Notes: generated from the sequence alone by a model not told the origin. A stretch of DNA of 64,000 bases from an uncultured Bacteroides sp. (GCA_945913015.1 CAMECH010000012.1:1-64000); one strand, 5' to 3'; positions 30,499 to 39,274 are shown, counted from the first letter of the stretch. Translations and numbers: made by a program.

Positions 30499-30864
30499 TT
30501 ACTTAAGAGTAACCTTAGCACCCTCAGCCTCAAGCTTCTTCTGGATGTCTTCAGCCTCTTCCTTTGATGCAGCTTCCTTAACAATCTTAGGTGCTCCATC
30601 AACGAGATCCTTTGCTTCCTTAAGTCCAAGGCCTGTGATTTCACGAACAACCTTGATAACCTTAACCTTGTTTGCGCCAGCTTCTGTAAGCTCAACATCA
30701 AACTCTGTCTTCTCTTCAGCTGCTGCTGCGCCAGCACCTGCTGCTGCTACTACAACGCCTGCTGCTGCAGATACGCCGAACTCTTCCTCACATGCCTTAA
30801 CAAGATCGTTAAGCTCTAATACTGATAAACCTTTGATTACTTCAATAATTTCCTGAGTTGTCAT
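30499..30864 (-). CDS. rplL: Ribosomal protein L7/L12
   Basis: Forms the flexible stalk of the 50S subunit that recruits translation GTPases. The 121 residues show an N-terminal dimerisation helix, an alanine-rich hinge (about residues 37-52) and the C-terminal factor-binding domain with [19 protein letters not shown]-type sequence. GGAG precedes the ATG. It follows rplJ by 74 bases. Confidence 0.98.
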   Translation of the reverse strand: MTTQEIIEVIKGLSVLELNDLVKACEEEFGVSAAAGVVVAAAGAGAAAAEEKTEFDVELTEAGANKVKVIKVVREITGLGLKEAKDLVDGAPKIVKEAASKEEAEDIQKKLEAEGAKVTLK

Positions 30865-30938
30865 TATTATAATCTCCTTTTTTATTCTAATATTGTGATT
30901 TTAAATTTTCTACCCTCACCTAAGGGTCTGCTCAAACA

Positions 30939-31433
30939 TTAAGCAACCTCTTCCTGCTTCTCGGCAATCTGCTTAATAACACGAGCAAAGTTTGTAATAG
31001 GTGACTGTATGCTTCCAAGGAATTTGGAGAGCAGCTCTTCTCTTGAAGGAATTGTTGCGATAAGAGAAATTCCCTTAGCATCATAGTATGTTCCTTCAAC
31101 AACACCTGACTTTAATTCAAGTGCATCTGCTGTCTTTGAGAAGTTATACAGAATTCTTGCCGGAGCTGTTGCATCATCCTTGCTGATTGCAATTGCTGTA
31201 GGTCCGTCAAGCTCTGCTGTAAGTGGTTCAAACTCTGTTCCTTCAACAGCACGCTTAATAAGTGTGTTCTTGTATACCTTGTATACAACACCAGCCTCTC
31301 TTAACTGCTTACGGAGCTGTGTATCCTGTTCTACTGTTAATCCACGGTAGTCAGCAAGCACAACGCCCTTTGCTTCTTTCAAGAAACCTGCGATTTCTTC
31401 TACGATAGGCTGCTTAAGCTCTACTTTAGCCAT
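30939..31433 (-). CDS. rplJ: Ribosomal protein L10
   Basis: Base of the ribosomal stalk; binds 23S rRNA and L7/L12 dimers. The 164 residues show the usual N-terminal segment GVVLADYRGLTVEQ and a C-terminal helix for L7/L12 binding. It is preceded by its own promoter and an L10 leader to which the L10-L12 complex binds for feedback control. Confidence 0.97.
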   Translation of the reverse strand: MAKVELKQPIVEEIAGFLKEAKGVVLADYRGLTVEQDTQLRKQLREAGVVYKVYKNTLIKRAVEGTEFEPLTAELDGPTAIAISKDDATAPARILYNFSKTADALELKSGVVEGTYYDAKGISLIATIPSREELLSKFLGSIQSPITNFARVIKQIAEKQEEVA

Positions 31434-31502
31434 GATTTTTACCTCCTGTCAGATTTTGACTGCCAAACGAAACTTTCGGTTCGCCTCAAATCTGCTTTTA
31501 TA

Positions 31503-31628
31503 AGAAAAACCTCGTCTGCGCACAGACGAGGTCAAAATCTCAAAATCTTATGATTTGATATGATTTCCTCGGCAGGCGTATTACCTTTAACCCACAACGT
31601 GGGACCTAGCTGTCTTCGGCAGTTCACT
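31503..31628 (-). promoter_or_regulatory. L10 leader with attenuator hairpin
   Basis: The minus-strand sequence has the family's hallmark blocks TGCCGAAGACAGC and CCTGCCGAGG. Downstream a perfect hairpin CCTCGTCTG/CAGACGAGG (31510-31531) is followed by TTTTTCTT, a transcription attenuator ahead of rplJ. In this family the L10(L12) complex binds the leader and shifts it towards termination (established knowledge). Confidence 0.85.
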
Positions 31629-31634
31629 TGTACT

Positions 31635-31663
31635 ACTATAACTTAATATCTATTGAATGTCAA
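31635..31663 (-). promoter_or_regulatory. Sigma-A promoter of rplJL
   Basis: On the minus strand a perfect TTGACA, 17 bases, then TATAGT. It lies just past the rplA stop and sets the 5' end of the L10 leader near 31628. Confidence 0.85.
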
Positions 31664-31677
31664 TCGTTAATTTTAAA

Positions 31678-32373
31678 TTAACCAACATATTTTGATGTGT
31701 TTACCTTTACACCAGGGCCCATTGTTGAAGAAACAACTACGCTCTTAAGGTACTGACCCTTCAAAGATGATGGCTTAGCCTTAACGATAGCATCCATAAT
31801 TGCCTGGAAGTTGTCCGCTAATTGTTCTTCACTAAATGAAGCTTTACCAATTGGCACATGAATGATATTTGTCTTATCAAGTCTGTATTCGATCTTACCA
31901 GCCTTGATATCGTTAATTGCCTTTGTTACATCCATAGTTACTGTACCTGCCTTTGGGTTTGGCATTAAGCCCTTAGGACCAAGTACACGTCCAAGACGAC
32001 CAACAACGCCCATCATATCAGGTGTAGCAACAACTACGTCAAACTCAAACCAGTTGTCATTCTGAATCTTTGGAATAAGTTCCTCACCGCCAACGTAATC
32101 AGCGCCTGCAGCCTCAGCCTCAGCCACCTTGTCACCTTTAGCGAATACGAGAACTCTTACAGTCTTACCTGTTCCGTGTGGAAGTACAACTGCTCCACGA
32201 ATCTGCTGATCTGCATGACGTCCGTCACATCCTGTTCTGATGTGTGCTTCGATTGTCTCATCAAATTTTGCTGTAGCAGCCTTCTTTGCAAGTGCTACTG
32301 CTTCTGTTGCATCGTATAAAGCTGCGCGGTCGATAAGCTTTGCAGCCTCTACATATTTCTTTCCTCTTTTCAT
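31678..32373 (-). CDS. rplA: Ribosomal protein L1
   Basis: Forms the L1 stalk that moves deacylated tRNA out of the E site. The 231 residues carry the family signature near [16 protein letters not shown]. It follows rplK by about 100 bases. A separate promoter for rplJL begins right behind it. Confidence 0.98.
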   Translation of the reverse strand: MKRGKKYVEAAKLIDRAALYDATEAVALAKKAATAKFDETIEAHIRTGCDGRHADQQIRGAVVLPHGTGKTVRVLVFAKGDKVAEAEAAGADYVGGEELIPKIQNDNWFEFDVVVATPDMMGVVGRLGRVLGPKGLMPNPKAGTVTMDVTKAINDIKAGKIEYRLDKTNIIHVPIGKASFSEEQLADNFQAIMDAIVKAKPSSLKGQYLKSVVVSSTMGPGVKVNTSKYVG

Positions 32374-32473
32374 TATGAACCTCCTGTGGTATTAGTGGCT
32401 GTGCGGAAATGCTTATGCATTTATCCTATACACATGTCTCCCACTTGAAATTTATTGTTACAATTCCTGAATA

Positions 32474-32899
32474 TTAGTCCTCTACTTTAATACCCATGCT
32501 TCGTGCAGTACCTGCAATCATGCTCATAGCTGCCTCAAGGCTTGCTGCATTGAGATCAGGCATCTTGAGTTCTGCAATCTTCTGAATCTCTGCCTTTGAA
32601 ATAGTAGCAACCTTATCCTTATTAGGAACGGCTGAACCACTCTTAAGCTTGCATGCCTTCTTAAGAAGAACAGCAGCCGGCGGAGTCTTCGTGATGAAGC
32701 TGAAGCTTCTGTCTGCGTATACAGTGATTACAACAGGAATAATTAAATCTCCCTGGTCAGCTGTCTTTGCGTTAAACTGCTTTGTAAATTCCACAATATT
32801 TACACCATGCTGTCCAAGTGCAGGACCAACAGGTGGTGCCGGTGTTGCTTTTCCGGCAGGAATCTGCAATTTGATATAACCTGTTACTTTCTTTGCCAT
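32474..32899 (-). CDS. rplK: Ribosomal protein L11
   Basis: Binds the GTPase-associated centre of 23S rRNA and is needed for stringent response sensing. The 141 residues begin [18 protein letters not shown] and hold the [14 protein letters not shown] motif, as expected. It lies 24 bases after nusG. Confidence 0.98.
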   Translation of the reverse strand: MAKKVTGYIKLQIPAGKATPAPPVGPALGQHGVNIVEFTKQFNAKTADQGDLIIPVVITVYADRSFSFITKTPPAAVLLKKACKLKSGSAVPNKDKVATISKAEIQKIAELKMPDLNAASLEAAMSMIAGTARSMGIKVED

Positions 32900-32923
32900 T
32901 GTTATGACCTCCTAAATATTACC

Positions 32924-33511
32924 TTACATCTTTTTTACTTCTGAGAAACTAAGCTCAACCGGTGTTTCACGGCTGAACATGTCGACATTAATTGTCACTG
33001 TCTGTCTGCTTTCGTTAACGCTCTGGATTGCCTTAACAGTACCTGCCCATGCGCCCGAAACGACAGTGATTATGTCACCAACCTTAAGGTTGACAACCAC
33101 GTTCTTGCCAGATTCTGAACTATTGTTGCTTGTAAGACCATAAGGTTTCATCTCTTCTTCCGTGAGTGGTACCGGCTTGGATCCCGGACCCACAAAACCT
33201 GTCACACCACGGATATTACGTACCACATACCATGTGTCCTCATTCATGACCATATTAACGAGTACATAGCCCGGGAAAATTTTTCTCTCAACAGCTTTCT
33301 TTGCACCGTTGGCCTTGAGTTCATAGACCGTTTCAACCGGAACTTTAACCTCAAGAATCTGCTCCTCGAGATGTCTGTTGGCAACAGTCTTATTAATGCT
33401 GTCCATTACTTTTTTCTCATATCCTGAGTAAGTATGCACAACATACCAGCGTGGTTCTGAATCCACTACCTCTGTCCTTACTTCGCTTACTTCTGAATTT
33501 GTTTCTGTCAT
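32924..33511 (-). CDS. nusG: Transcription termination/antitermination factor NusG
   Basis: Binds the RNA polymerase clamp and links it to the ribosome or Rho. The 195 residues have the NGN domain (PRWYVVHTYSGYEKKV to about 125) and a C-terminal KOW domain (VGDIITVVSGAWAGTVKAIQ). It has about 18 acidic residues ahead of the usual start. It lies 15 bases after secE. Confidence 0.97.
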   Translation of the reverse strand: MTETNSEVSEVRTEVVDSEPRWYVVHTYSGYEKKVMDSINKTVANRHLEEQILEVKVPVETVYELKANGAKKAVERKIFPGYVLVNMVMNEDTWYVVRNIRGVTGFVGPGSKPVPLTEEEMKPYGLTSNNSSESGKNVVVNLKVGDIITVVSGAWAGTVKAIQSVNESRQTVTINVDMFSRETPVELSFSEVKKM

Positions 33512-33526
33512 TTAATCACCCTCAAC

Positions 33527-33730
33527 TTATTTTACCAGGAATTCCAAACCAAACCTGATAACAAAATCTAACGCCGCAATTATTGAACCCAATAATACGG
33601 AGACAACTAATACAGCAACAGTTTCCTTAGTAAGTGTCTTCTGGTCCGGCCAGCTAATATTTCTGAATTCAGCCTTAAGGCCCTTGAACCAATCCTTCTT
33701 GTTGGTCTTGTCCTTAACAGTGTCACCCAT
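33527..33730 (-). CDS. secE: Preprotein translocase subunit SecE
   Basis: Clamps the SecY channel. The 67 residues have a single C-terminal membrane helix (about 40-60) and the conserved amphipathic stretch FRNISWPDQKTLTKET before it. It lies between rpmG and nusG, the standard order. Confidence 0.96.
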   Translation of the reverse strand: MGDTVKDKTNKKDWFKGLKAEFRNISWPDQKTLTKETVAVLVVSVLLGSIIAALDFVIRFGLEFLVK

Positions 33731-33813
33731 AGAATCCTCCTACCATCTCTTTGGAAAATGTCAATGCCAAACAAATTCCATTGAGACAACTGTCATACTA
33801 CATACTACCTAAA

Positions 33814-33963
33814 TCACTTTGTTTCCTTGTGTAATGTGTGTGACTTACAGAATCTGCAATATTTCTTTGTTTCCATTCTGTCCGGATGAGTTTTCTTATC
33901 CTTCGTCATGTTGTAATTACGCTGCTTACACTCAGTACATGCCAATGTTATCTTTACGCGCAC
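33814..33963 (-). CDS. rpmG: Ribosomal protein L33 (zinc-binding form)
   Basis: A 49-residue gene starting with GTG at 33961-33963, GGAGG 9 bases upstream. The product starts [17 protein letters not shown] and ends SHTLHKETK. Two CxxC pairs (CTEC and CRFC) make the zinc-binding C+ form. It is the first gene of the rpmG-secE-nusG-rplKA operon. Confidence 0.95.
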   Translation of the reverse strand: MRVKITLACTECKQRNYNMTKDKKTHPDRMETKKYCRFCKSHTLHKETK

Positions 33964-34080
33964 AACCTTCCACCTCCATTAATTTTTCTTTGATGATGTA
34001 AATGTACCCACAGACAGGCACATAAACACCGCAAAAGGCTTTTTTAGGCATAAAAAAAAGACCTCTTCCATAGCTAGTCT

Positions 34081-34109
34081 AATATAGCACAGTTACCATG
34101 CTCCGTCAA
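34081..34109 (-). promoter_or_regulatory. Sigma-A promoter of rpmG-secE-nusG-rplKA
   Basis: On the minus strand TTGACG, 17 bases, TATATT. Transcription should start near 34074, leaving a leader of about 110 bases with a run of eight T early on. The AT-rich stretch 34110-34320 shows no gene. Confidence 0.8.
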
Positions 34110-34322
34110 CAAAATTTTTAAAATGTAATTATTTTTTTAAATTTTCACGATATATAAATTTTTTCGTGACATTTTACATAGTATAGATTATAATATATAT
34201 AGGTAATTAAATTGACTTTTTGCACTCTTTTTTAAAAAGTGATTTTTTTCTTCCTATATAATATTATTACTTTTTAGAAAATGCAATATAATCTTTAACC
34301 TTATTTTTAACATTTAGAATAT

Positions 34323-34349
34323 TAACTTTCATATATATTTTTCCGAAAA
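34323..34349 (+). promoter_or_regulatory. Possible sigma-28 (flagellar) promoter
   Basis: TAAC, 15 bases, TCCGAAAA: 9 of 12 positions match TAAA-N15-GCCGATAA. It lies about 60 bases upstream of a FliD-like gene, which makes it plausible. Confidence 0.35.
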
Positions 34350-34409
34350 GGATTTTGGAATAATATGGAAGTTCTCTATTATCATATTAGGACAAGGAGG
34401 TGACCTGTT

Positions 34410-35702
34410 ATGATTAGCAGCGCATACAGCTATTATCTTTCCCAATACGGGAGCCGTCAGGCAGCAAAGTATGACACATCTGCGCGCAAGCCAAGCGATG
34501 TGAAGCGTTCATACAATAAGATGCTGCAGCTTAACAGAACAACCCCTACCTACAAAACAGACCTTTCAGTTGATGCCCAGAAGTACGCTATTGACCTTAA
34601 GGAAAATGCACGTGAACTGAGCAACATTGCAAGTGAGCTTTCGGGCGACAATTCTTCAGATATGATTTTACGCCAGTCTGCCGTATCAGATAACCCTGAT
34701 ACCGTAACCGCAAAGTACTCCGGCAACAGTTCCTCAAATGCTAAAGCATTTGACGTAAGTGTTCACCAGCTTGCGACACCGCAGATAAATACGAGCAATT
34801 ATCTGCCTCCGGCCTCAAAACTTCTGACTCCGGGTGATTATTCCTTTGACTTGAATATTTCAGACATTACATATGAGTTTGAATTTGGCGTGAATGAAAA
34901 TGATACATCAAAAAGTATTCAGGAGAAGATATCAAGGCTCATAAATCGCTCCAATATAGGTCTTGAATCCTCCGTTATTAATGACAGCATGGGGAACACG
35001 GCTCTGCTGGTTAAATCCACAGTCACCGGTATCAACGGCTTAAAGCCTGTAATTTTTGATATTCAGGATAATCACACCGAAGCCGCCGAGACAACTCCCG
35101 CTGTTGCAACACTTGGTCTTAACAGGATTTCACAGTATCCTTCCAACGCTGTCTATTCAATTGACGGCAATGAAAGGACATCTCCGACGAATACTGTTAT
35201 GATTAATAACGCATTTGAACTTACATTTCACAGAGTACAGGAAGAACCGCCGGTCAGCATTTCACTCAAAGCTGATTCGGATGCCGCTGTTGACAGCATT
35301 AATGAACTGATTACAGGATACAATAACCTTATCTCAGTTGCCACTGATGACACCAGAAGCTCTTTCAGCGGAAGCGACAGGCTGAAAAGGCAGTTTACAA
35401 GCCTTTCACATGCCTATTCGTCACTACTCAGCTCAAGCGGTCTTGACGTTAATGATAATGGTTCAATCACAGTCAATGCTGATTCAATAAAGGCGATGGT
35501 GGAAAACAACTCTCTTAACAGTGTCTTTGAAAACCTCGGCAAATTTAAAGAGGCCATTCAGGATACCGCCGAGAAGATTGCCATGAATCCTATGGATTAT
35601 GTCAACAACAAGATAATTGCATACAAGAACCCGCATCGTGTAACAACAGACCCTTATAATCTGTCTGCCTACACCGGAATGATGTTTAACGGATATATCT
35701 GA
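34410..35702 (+). CDS. FliD-like (flagellar filament cap/hook-associated protein 2-like) protein
   Basis: Resembles FliD, which caps the flagellar filament outside the cell. In its 430 residues, VTAKYSGNSSSNAKAFDVSVHQLATPQ-like sequence (about 97-125) fits the FliD N-terminal part, and SINELITGYNNLI with NAVYSIDGNE fits the middle and C-terminal parts. The first 90 residues are unlike FliD. No signal peptide is seen, as expected for flagellar export. A near-perfect AAGGAGGTGA ribosome site precedes the ATG. No other flagellar gene is nearby, so it is an orphan copy or a relative with another role. Confidence 0.65.
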   Translation: MISSAYSYYLSQYGSRQAAKYDTSARKPSDVKRSYNKMLQLNRTTPTYKTDLSVDAQKYAIDLKENARELSNIASELSGDNSSDMILRQSAVSDNPDTVTAKYSGNSSSNAKAFDVSVHQLATPQINTSNYLPPASKLLTPGDYSFDLNISDITYEFEFGVNENDTSKSIQEKISRLINRSNIGLESSVINDSMGNTALLVKSTVTGINGLKPVIFDIQDNHTEAAETTPAVATLGLNRISQYPSNAVYSIDGNERTSPTNTVMINNAFELTFHRVQEEPPVSISLKADSDAAVDSINELITGYNNLISVATDDTRSSFSGSDRLKRQFTSLSHAYSSLLSSSGLDVNDNGSITVNADSIKAMVENNSLNSVFENLGKFKEAIQDTAEKIAMNPMDYVNNKIIAYKNPHRVTTDPYNLSAYTGMMFNGYI

Positions 35703-35753
35703 TACTTTTATATCTGATACTTTTACATCCGATACTTTTCTTCCGATACTATT
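35695..35753 (+). repeat. Four 15-bp tandem repeats across the FliD-like stop codon
   Basis: ATATCTGATACTTTT at 35695-35709 and 35710-35724, ACATCCGATACTTTT at 35725-35739 and a fourth degenerate copy to 35753. The first unit includes the TGA stop (35700-35702); the second repeats it in frame. Confidence 0.9.
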
Positions 35754-35785
35754 CTTCATATGCTGTATTAACATGCCTTAATTCA

Positions 35786-35834
35786 AACAGCGTTGGTGTT
35801 CAATGACTTTTTCTCCTTGAACTCCAACGCTGTT
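35786..35834. terminator. Bidirectional terminator
   Basis: AACAGCGTTGG (35786-35796) pairs with CCAACGCTGTT (35824-35834), extended by a TTCAA/TTGAA inner stem, followed by ATTTTG on the plus strand. It serves the FliD-like gene and the convergent ribbon-helix-helix gene. Confidence 0.8.
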
Positions 35835-35859
35835 ATTTTGAAAATCTATTCTGTAAAAT

Positions 35860-36141
35860 TCAATCCTTTTTTCTTCTGCGCACACATTCTGATAACAGAT
35901 ATTCTATCTGTCCGTTGATTGAGCGGAAATCTTCCTCAGCCCATGCAGCTATATCATTCCAGAGCGAAGGTGACAGGCGCAGAACAATCTGCTTTTTTGA
36001 ATTTTCTTTGCTTTTAAGCGCTTTCTCCTTAGAAATTATTTCCTTCTCGAGAGCGTCAATTTTGGCAAGTCGTTCTTTTAATCTGCTTTCTTTTTCATCC
36101 AGATTTTTATATTCAAAATCCGCATTCTTCTCACTGTCCAC
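35860..36141 (-). CDS. Coiled-coil / ribbon-helix-helix (Arc-like) DNA-binding protein
   Basis: The 93 residues have a charged coiled coil (about 10-48) followed by a ribbon-helix-helix domain: a beta strand KKQIVLRL, then two helices SLWNDIAAWAEEDF and INGQIEYLLSECVRR. Such proteins bind DNA as dimers of dimers. The start is GTG with GGAGG 5 bases upstream. It is the second gene of an operon with an SPFH protein, whose promoter carries a perfect palindrome, so autoregulation is a good guess. Confidence 0.8.
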   Translation of the reverse strand: MDSEKNADFEYKNLDEKESRLKERLAKIDALEKEIISKEKALKSKENSKKQIVLRLSPSLWNDIAAWAEEDFRSINGQIEYLLSECVRRRKKD

Positions 36142-36192
36142 GGCGCCCTCCTTTCATATACTCATCAGATTTGAATAAAATTAAATTTAAAC

Positions 36193-37107
36193 TTAATAAA
36201 TGCTTCCACTGTTAACAATAGGCTGTGCATCTTTATTACCGCATAATACAACCAGCAGATTACTTACCATGGCAGCCTTGCGCTCCTCATCAAGTACAAC
36301 TATCTCTTCCTCCGATAACTGGTCAATCGCCATCTTAACCATGCTGACAGCACCTTCAACAATCTTCTGTCTTGCTGCGATAATTGCCGTCGCCTGCTGC
36401 CTTTGAAGCATTGCTGCCGCAATTTCCTCAGAATATGAAAGATGTGTAATGCGTACTTCTTCAATCTCAAGTCCGGCAATCTCAACTCTCTTCTGAAGTT
36501 CTTCCTTCATGCTGTCTGCTATTTCCTGTGAACTTCCGCGAAGTGTTTTCTCATTATTCAAATCATCTTCATCCATACAGTCATACGGATAAAGTCTTGC
36601 AATATTACGAATTGTAGAATCTGTCTGGATGGAAAGAAACTTTTCAAAGTTCTGTACATTAAATACAGCTGCTGTCGGGTTCACAACTCTCCATATTACA
36701 ACAGAGCCTATAATAATAGGGTTACCAAGAACATCATTGACTTTCTGCTTCTCATTGTTAAGAGTATTCGTTTTTAAAGAAACAACCTTATTCTTAGACG
36801 AAAACGGATTCAGATAATAGAAACCTTCTTTAAGAATTGTTCCGTAGTAATTACCGAAAAGCGTTATTACTCTTGCCTCATTAGGCTTTACAACGCAAAA
36901 TCCCGCAAGCATTATGCTTAATACCGTAAGTCCCACAATTGATACCACAAGCGTACAGCCTCCGGCAACATTTCTTCCTGTTTCAAGCCAGATACAGCTT
37001 ACAACCATAGCCGCTGCAAATACTACAAAAAGCAGAACAATCGTAAACAGCATCGTAAATCCGCTAATCGGTTTTAATTCTTTTTCTTCAATAGTCTTTT
37101 TCTCCAT
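36193..37107 (-). CDS. SPFH/Band 7 domain membrane protein
   Basis: Band 7 proteins form large assemblies on the membrane and organise microdomains. The 304 residues have two N-terminal membrane helices (about 15-70) and then the SPFH core starting VKPNEARVITLFGNYYGTI. The AAAMLQRQQATAIIAARQKI segment near residue 240 is the typical helical end of the domain. The start at 37107 has GGGGGAT in front; an in-frame start at 37173 would add 22 residues and has no ribosome site. It lies 51 bases upstream of the ribbon-helix-helix gene. Confidence 0.9.
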   Translation of the reverse strand: MEKKTIEEKELKPISGFTMLFTIVLLFVVFAAAMVVSCIWLETGRNVAGGCTLVVSIVGLTVLSIMLAGFCVVKPNEARVITLFGNYYGTILKEGFYYLNPFSSKNKVVSLKTNTLNNEKQKVNDVLGNPIIIGSVVIWRVVNPTAAVFNVQNFEKFLSIQTDSTIRNIARLYPYDCMDEDDLNNEKTLRGSSQEIADSMKEELQKRVEIAGLEIEEVRITHLSYSEEIAAAMLQRQQATAIIAARQKIVEGAVSMVKMAIDQLSEEEIVVLDEERKAAMVSNLLVVLCGNKDAQPIVNSGSIY

Positions 37108-37199
37108 AATAATCCCCCATTCCGCAAACGCTTTAGTACGTAACGAGTTTGAGTCAAGTGCATACAGACACAAATCCCGTATGTAAGAGCTGCTTTGCT

Positions 37200-37222
37200 A
37201 ATGATATCATTTTGATATCATT
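37200..37222 (-). promoter_or_regulatory. Perfect palindrome over the SPFH operon start site (operator candidate)
   Basis: AATGATATCA (37200-37209) and TGATATCATT (37213-37222) are perfect 10-bp arms around TTT; each contains the self-palindrome TGATATCA. The predicted transcription start is near 37216, inside it. Two tandem dyads suit a ribbon-helix-helix tetramer. Confidence 0.6.
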
Positions 37223-37251
37223 AAAATATCACTTATACAGGTATATGTCAA
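37223..37251 (-). promoter_or_regulatory. Promoter of the SPFH operon
   Basis: On the minus strand a perfect TTGACA, 17 bases, TATTTT. The -10 box touches the palindrome at 37200-37222. Confidence 0.7.
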
Positions 37252-37314
37252 GAGGATTTCGTAATGTGAAATTTTAATTCCGTTTTTTCCAGTTTTGTAA
37301 TGTGAATTTTTGTC

Positions 37315-38133
37315 TTACAGCGCATCTTTCGGACATTTTTCCACACACTCAAAACAAAGAATACATTCCGTTCCGTTTTTCCTTTTTCTTGAGTTGTCCG
37401 TCACGTCAACGTCCATAGGGCAGACCTGTTTGCATTTTCCACAGGAAATACATTTATCCTTATCACACTTTATCCTGATAATTGAAAAATAACTCATAGG
37501 CTTTAAAAACACTGTAATCGGACATATGTATTTGCAAAACGCCCTGTTATCTTTAAAAACAAATGCCAGCACAATCCCCGCAATATAGTACAGCAGATTA
37601 CCTATAATAAATGCCCAAAACATGATTCGTTCCATGTTTCCCACATTCGCCAGAAAAAGTGCTGCCACAAAAATCATCGAGCCCGCAAACGTAATATATC
37701 GAATCCATCCCAGCTTTTTCCGTGGCTTCCCGGGTACTTTATAAGGCAGAAAATCAAGTACCATCGCCGTCCAGCACGCATAGCCGCACCAGCCCCTGCC
37801 AAATATTAACGGCCCGAAAATTTTTGCTACCGCATAATGGATTGTTGCCGCCTCAAACACGCCTGTAAACAGATAGTACCAGAATCCCTCAATCTGCATA
37901 TTTTCGTTGCATATCAGACCTAAATAAATCAGCATATATAATCCGACCAAAAGCTGTGTCACCCGCCTGGCGTGTTTATACTTCATGACAAACAAAAAAA
38001 GTCCCAGCGCTATGGCAAAACCGATGTAGCTGAAATTCAGCAGATAAAACAGATTATCCTTTGTCAGCCAAAGAGTAACCGCTATGGTTTCAAATACCAT
38101 CAATATTCCAAGCGGCATTAAATATTTTTTCAT
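37315..38133 (-). CDS. NapH-like membrane ferredoxin
   Basis: A membrane electron-transfer protein. The 272 residues have six to seven membrane segments with the family's GRGWCGYACW motif in the middle, and two C-terminal 4Fe-4S ferredoxin motifs (CISCGKCKQVCP and CILCFECVEKCP). The electron partners are unknown. It starts 24 bases after the XRE regulator gene, so the pair is probably co-transcribed. Twenty bases after its stop a 10-bp sequence TTCACATTAC appears twice, 36 bases apart. Confidence 0.88.
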   Translation of the reverse strand: MKKYLMPLGILMVFETIAVTLWLTKDNLFYLLNFSYIGFAIALGLFLFVMKYKHARRVTQLLVGLYMLIYLGLICNENMQIEGFWYYLFTGVFEAATIHYAVAKIFGPLIFGRGWCGYACWTAMVLDFLPYKVPGKPRKKLGWIRYITFAGSMIFVAALFLANVGNMERIMFWAFIIGNLLYYIAGIVLAFVFKDNRAFCKYICPITVFLKPMSYFSIIRIKCDKDKCISCGKCKQVCPMDVDVTDNSRKRKNGTECILCFECVEKCPKDAL

Positions 38134-38157
38134 GCTTTCCTCCCAAAGGTTACAATT

Positions 38158-39057
38158 TCATTCTTTATCTGCCCCGCTATACTTTTTGCGTTCCAAACAG
38201 TTCACCAGCAATAAAGAGACAATTAATTCCGCAAGCACAACAAGAGTTCTCACTGTTAAAATCTGATAAAATTCATCTACAGCCGTTAACCTGTGCAGCA
38301 TATCTCCGTAAAGAACGGTCAGATAAACAGCAGAAACTGATACTATGTATCCCCAGTGTATATCAGCTGACCTTTTCACATTTCTATACAGTTCAACAAA
38401 TAAGATTCCAATATTAATTATAAAAATAACCATCAACTGCCAGTCAATAAATGGTCCAACCGAAGTCAGCTTCATTCCGAAAGGCATAATCCCATTTGAA
38501 ATAAGTAACATAAAAATCCATGTCACTAATACACACCAGACAACCGATATAATTGAAATATAACACATGTGCCTGCCATGCTTCCTGTCAGGTTGAAAAG
38601 CTCCTTTATCCTGCGAAACACATCCGTATACTGACAGAAGCATCGTTATTGTCATCAATATTATATACACAGCCCCTGAATCATTTGCACACAGCATCGC
38701 CAAACTGCCAAAACATGCAAATCCTGCAATACAACAGCAAAACAGTGTTAAAAATGCAAATATATATCCCAAAAATTTTCTGTTTTTCTCCAGCTGCTGC
38801 AATTTAGAAAACCGCACAAGCTCGGTTATTACCTCTTCATTATCTGATTCAGTTTCACCGGTAACAATATCCTGTATTCTAATATCAAGAATTGATGACA
38901 GATTTTCCAACACGCCAACATCCGGAAAACTTTCTCCATTCTCCCATCTTGATACGGCCTTATTTGTTACTCCGAGCAAATCTCCCAACTCGCTTTGTGT
39001 ATAATTCTTTTTTGTTCGGGCTTCTTTGATTAAAATACCTGTTTTTCTCTTATCCAT
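38158..39057 (-). CDS. XRE-family regulator with C-terminal membrane domain
   Basis: The 299 residues begin with a Cro/C1 helix-turn-helix (TQSELGDLLGVTNKAVSRWENG, about residues 17-38). After a linker come about six membrane helices (about 95-290). Such membrane-bound regulators are known in Firmicutes; the signal is unknown. The start at 39057 has GGAGG 9 bases upstream, better than the in-frame ATG at 39072. It probably controls itself and the NapH-like gene downstream. Confidence 0.85.
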   Translation of the reverse strand: MDKRKTGILIKEARTKKNYTQSELGDLLGVTNKAVSRWENGESFPDVGVLENLSSILDIRIQDIVTGETESDNEEVITELVRFSKLQQLEKNRKFLGYIFAFLTLFCCCIAGFACFGSLAMLCANDSGAVYIILMTITMLLSVYGCVSQDKGAFQPDRKHGRHMCYISIISVVWCVLVTWIFMLLISNGIMPFGMKLTSVGPFIDWQLMVIFIINIGILFVELYRNVKRSADIHWGYIVSVSAVYLTVLYGDMLHRLTAVDEFYQILTVRTLVVLAELIVSLLLVNCLERKKYSGADKE

Positions 39058-39087
39058 AAGCACCGCCTCCATTTCTTTGGTACTTTA

Positions 39088-39116
39088 ATCGTATCAGCTA
39101 TATTTGCATATAACAA
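39088..39116 (-). promoter_or_regulatory. Possible promoter of the XRE/NapH-like pair
   Basis: On the minus strand TTGTTA, 17 bases, TACGAT. The spacer holds the inverted pair TATAT/ATATA around TTGC. Confidence 0.5.
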
Positions 39117-39164
39117 TCCACTGTAGCGAGAATCTGTTATTTGTGGGGATTTTCAATAAACAAT

Positions 39165-39274
39165 TGTACCCCGCCAATTCTCATCTATGTGGCGGGGTAC
39201 AGTTGCACGTTTTCCGCTTTCTGTACCCCGCCAAGCACATTAAAATGCATCTAAATCTCCAATTGCGGGGTACA
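39165..39274. repeat. Four alternating copies of a 12-bp element
   Basis: TGTACCCCGCCA occurs at 39165-39176 and 39222-39233, and its reverse complement at 39190-39201 and, with one change, 39263-39274. The copies alternate in direction and form two hairpins. They fill the 312-base gap between mtnN and the XRE gene. There is no U-run, so this looks like a REP/BIME-type element, not a terminator. Nothing else is seen in this gap apart from the promoter at 39088-39116. Confidence 0.8.

Noticed and set aside
34110-34320. Small RNA or small gene in the AT-rich stretch upstream of the FliD-like gene
   Set aside because: No open frame with a ribosome site and no stable hairpin with a U-run.
39165-39274. 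A small CRISPR-like array
   Set aside because: Units alternate in direction, are only 12 bp and have irregular spacing; no cas genes nearby.
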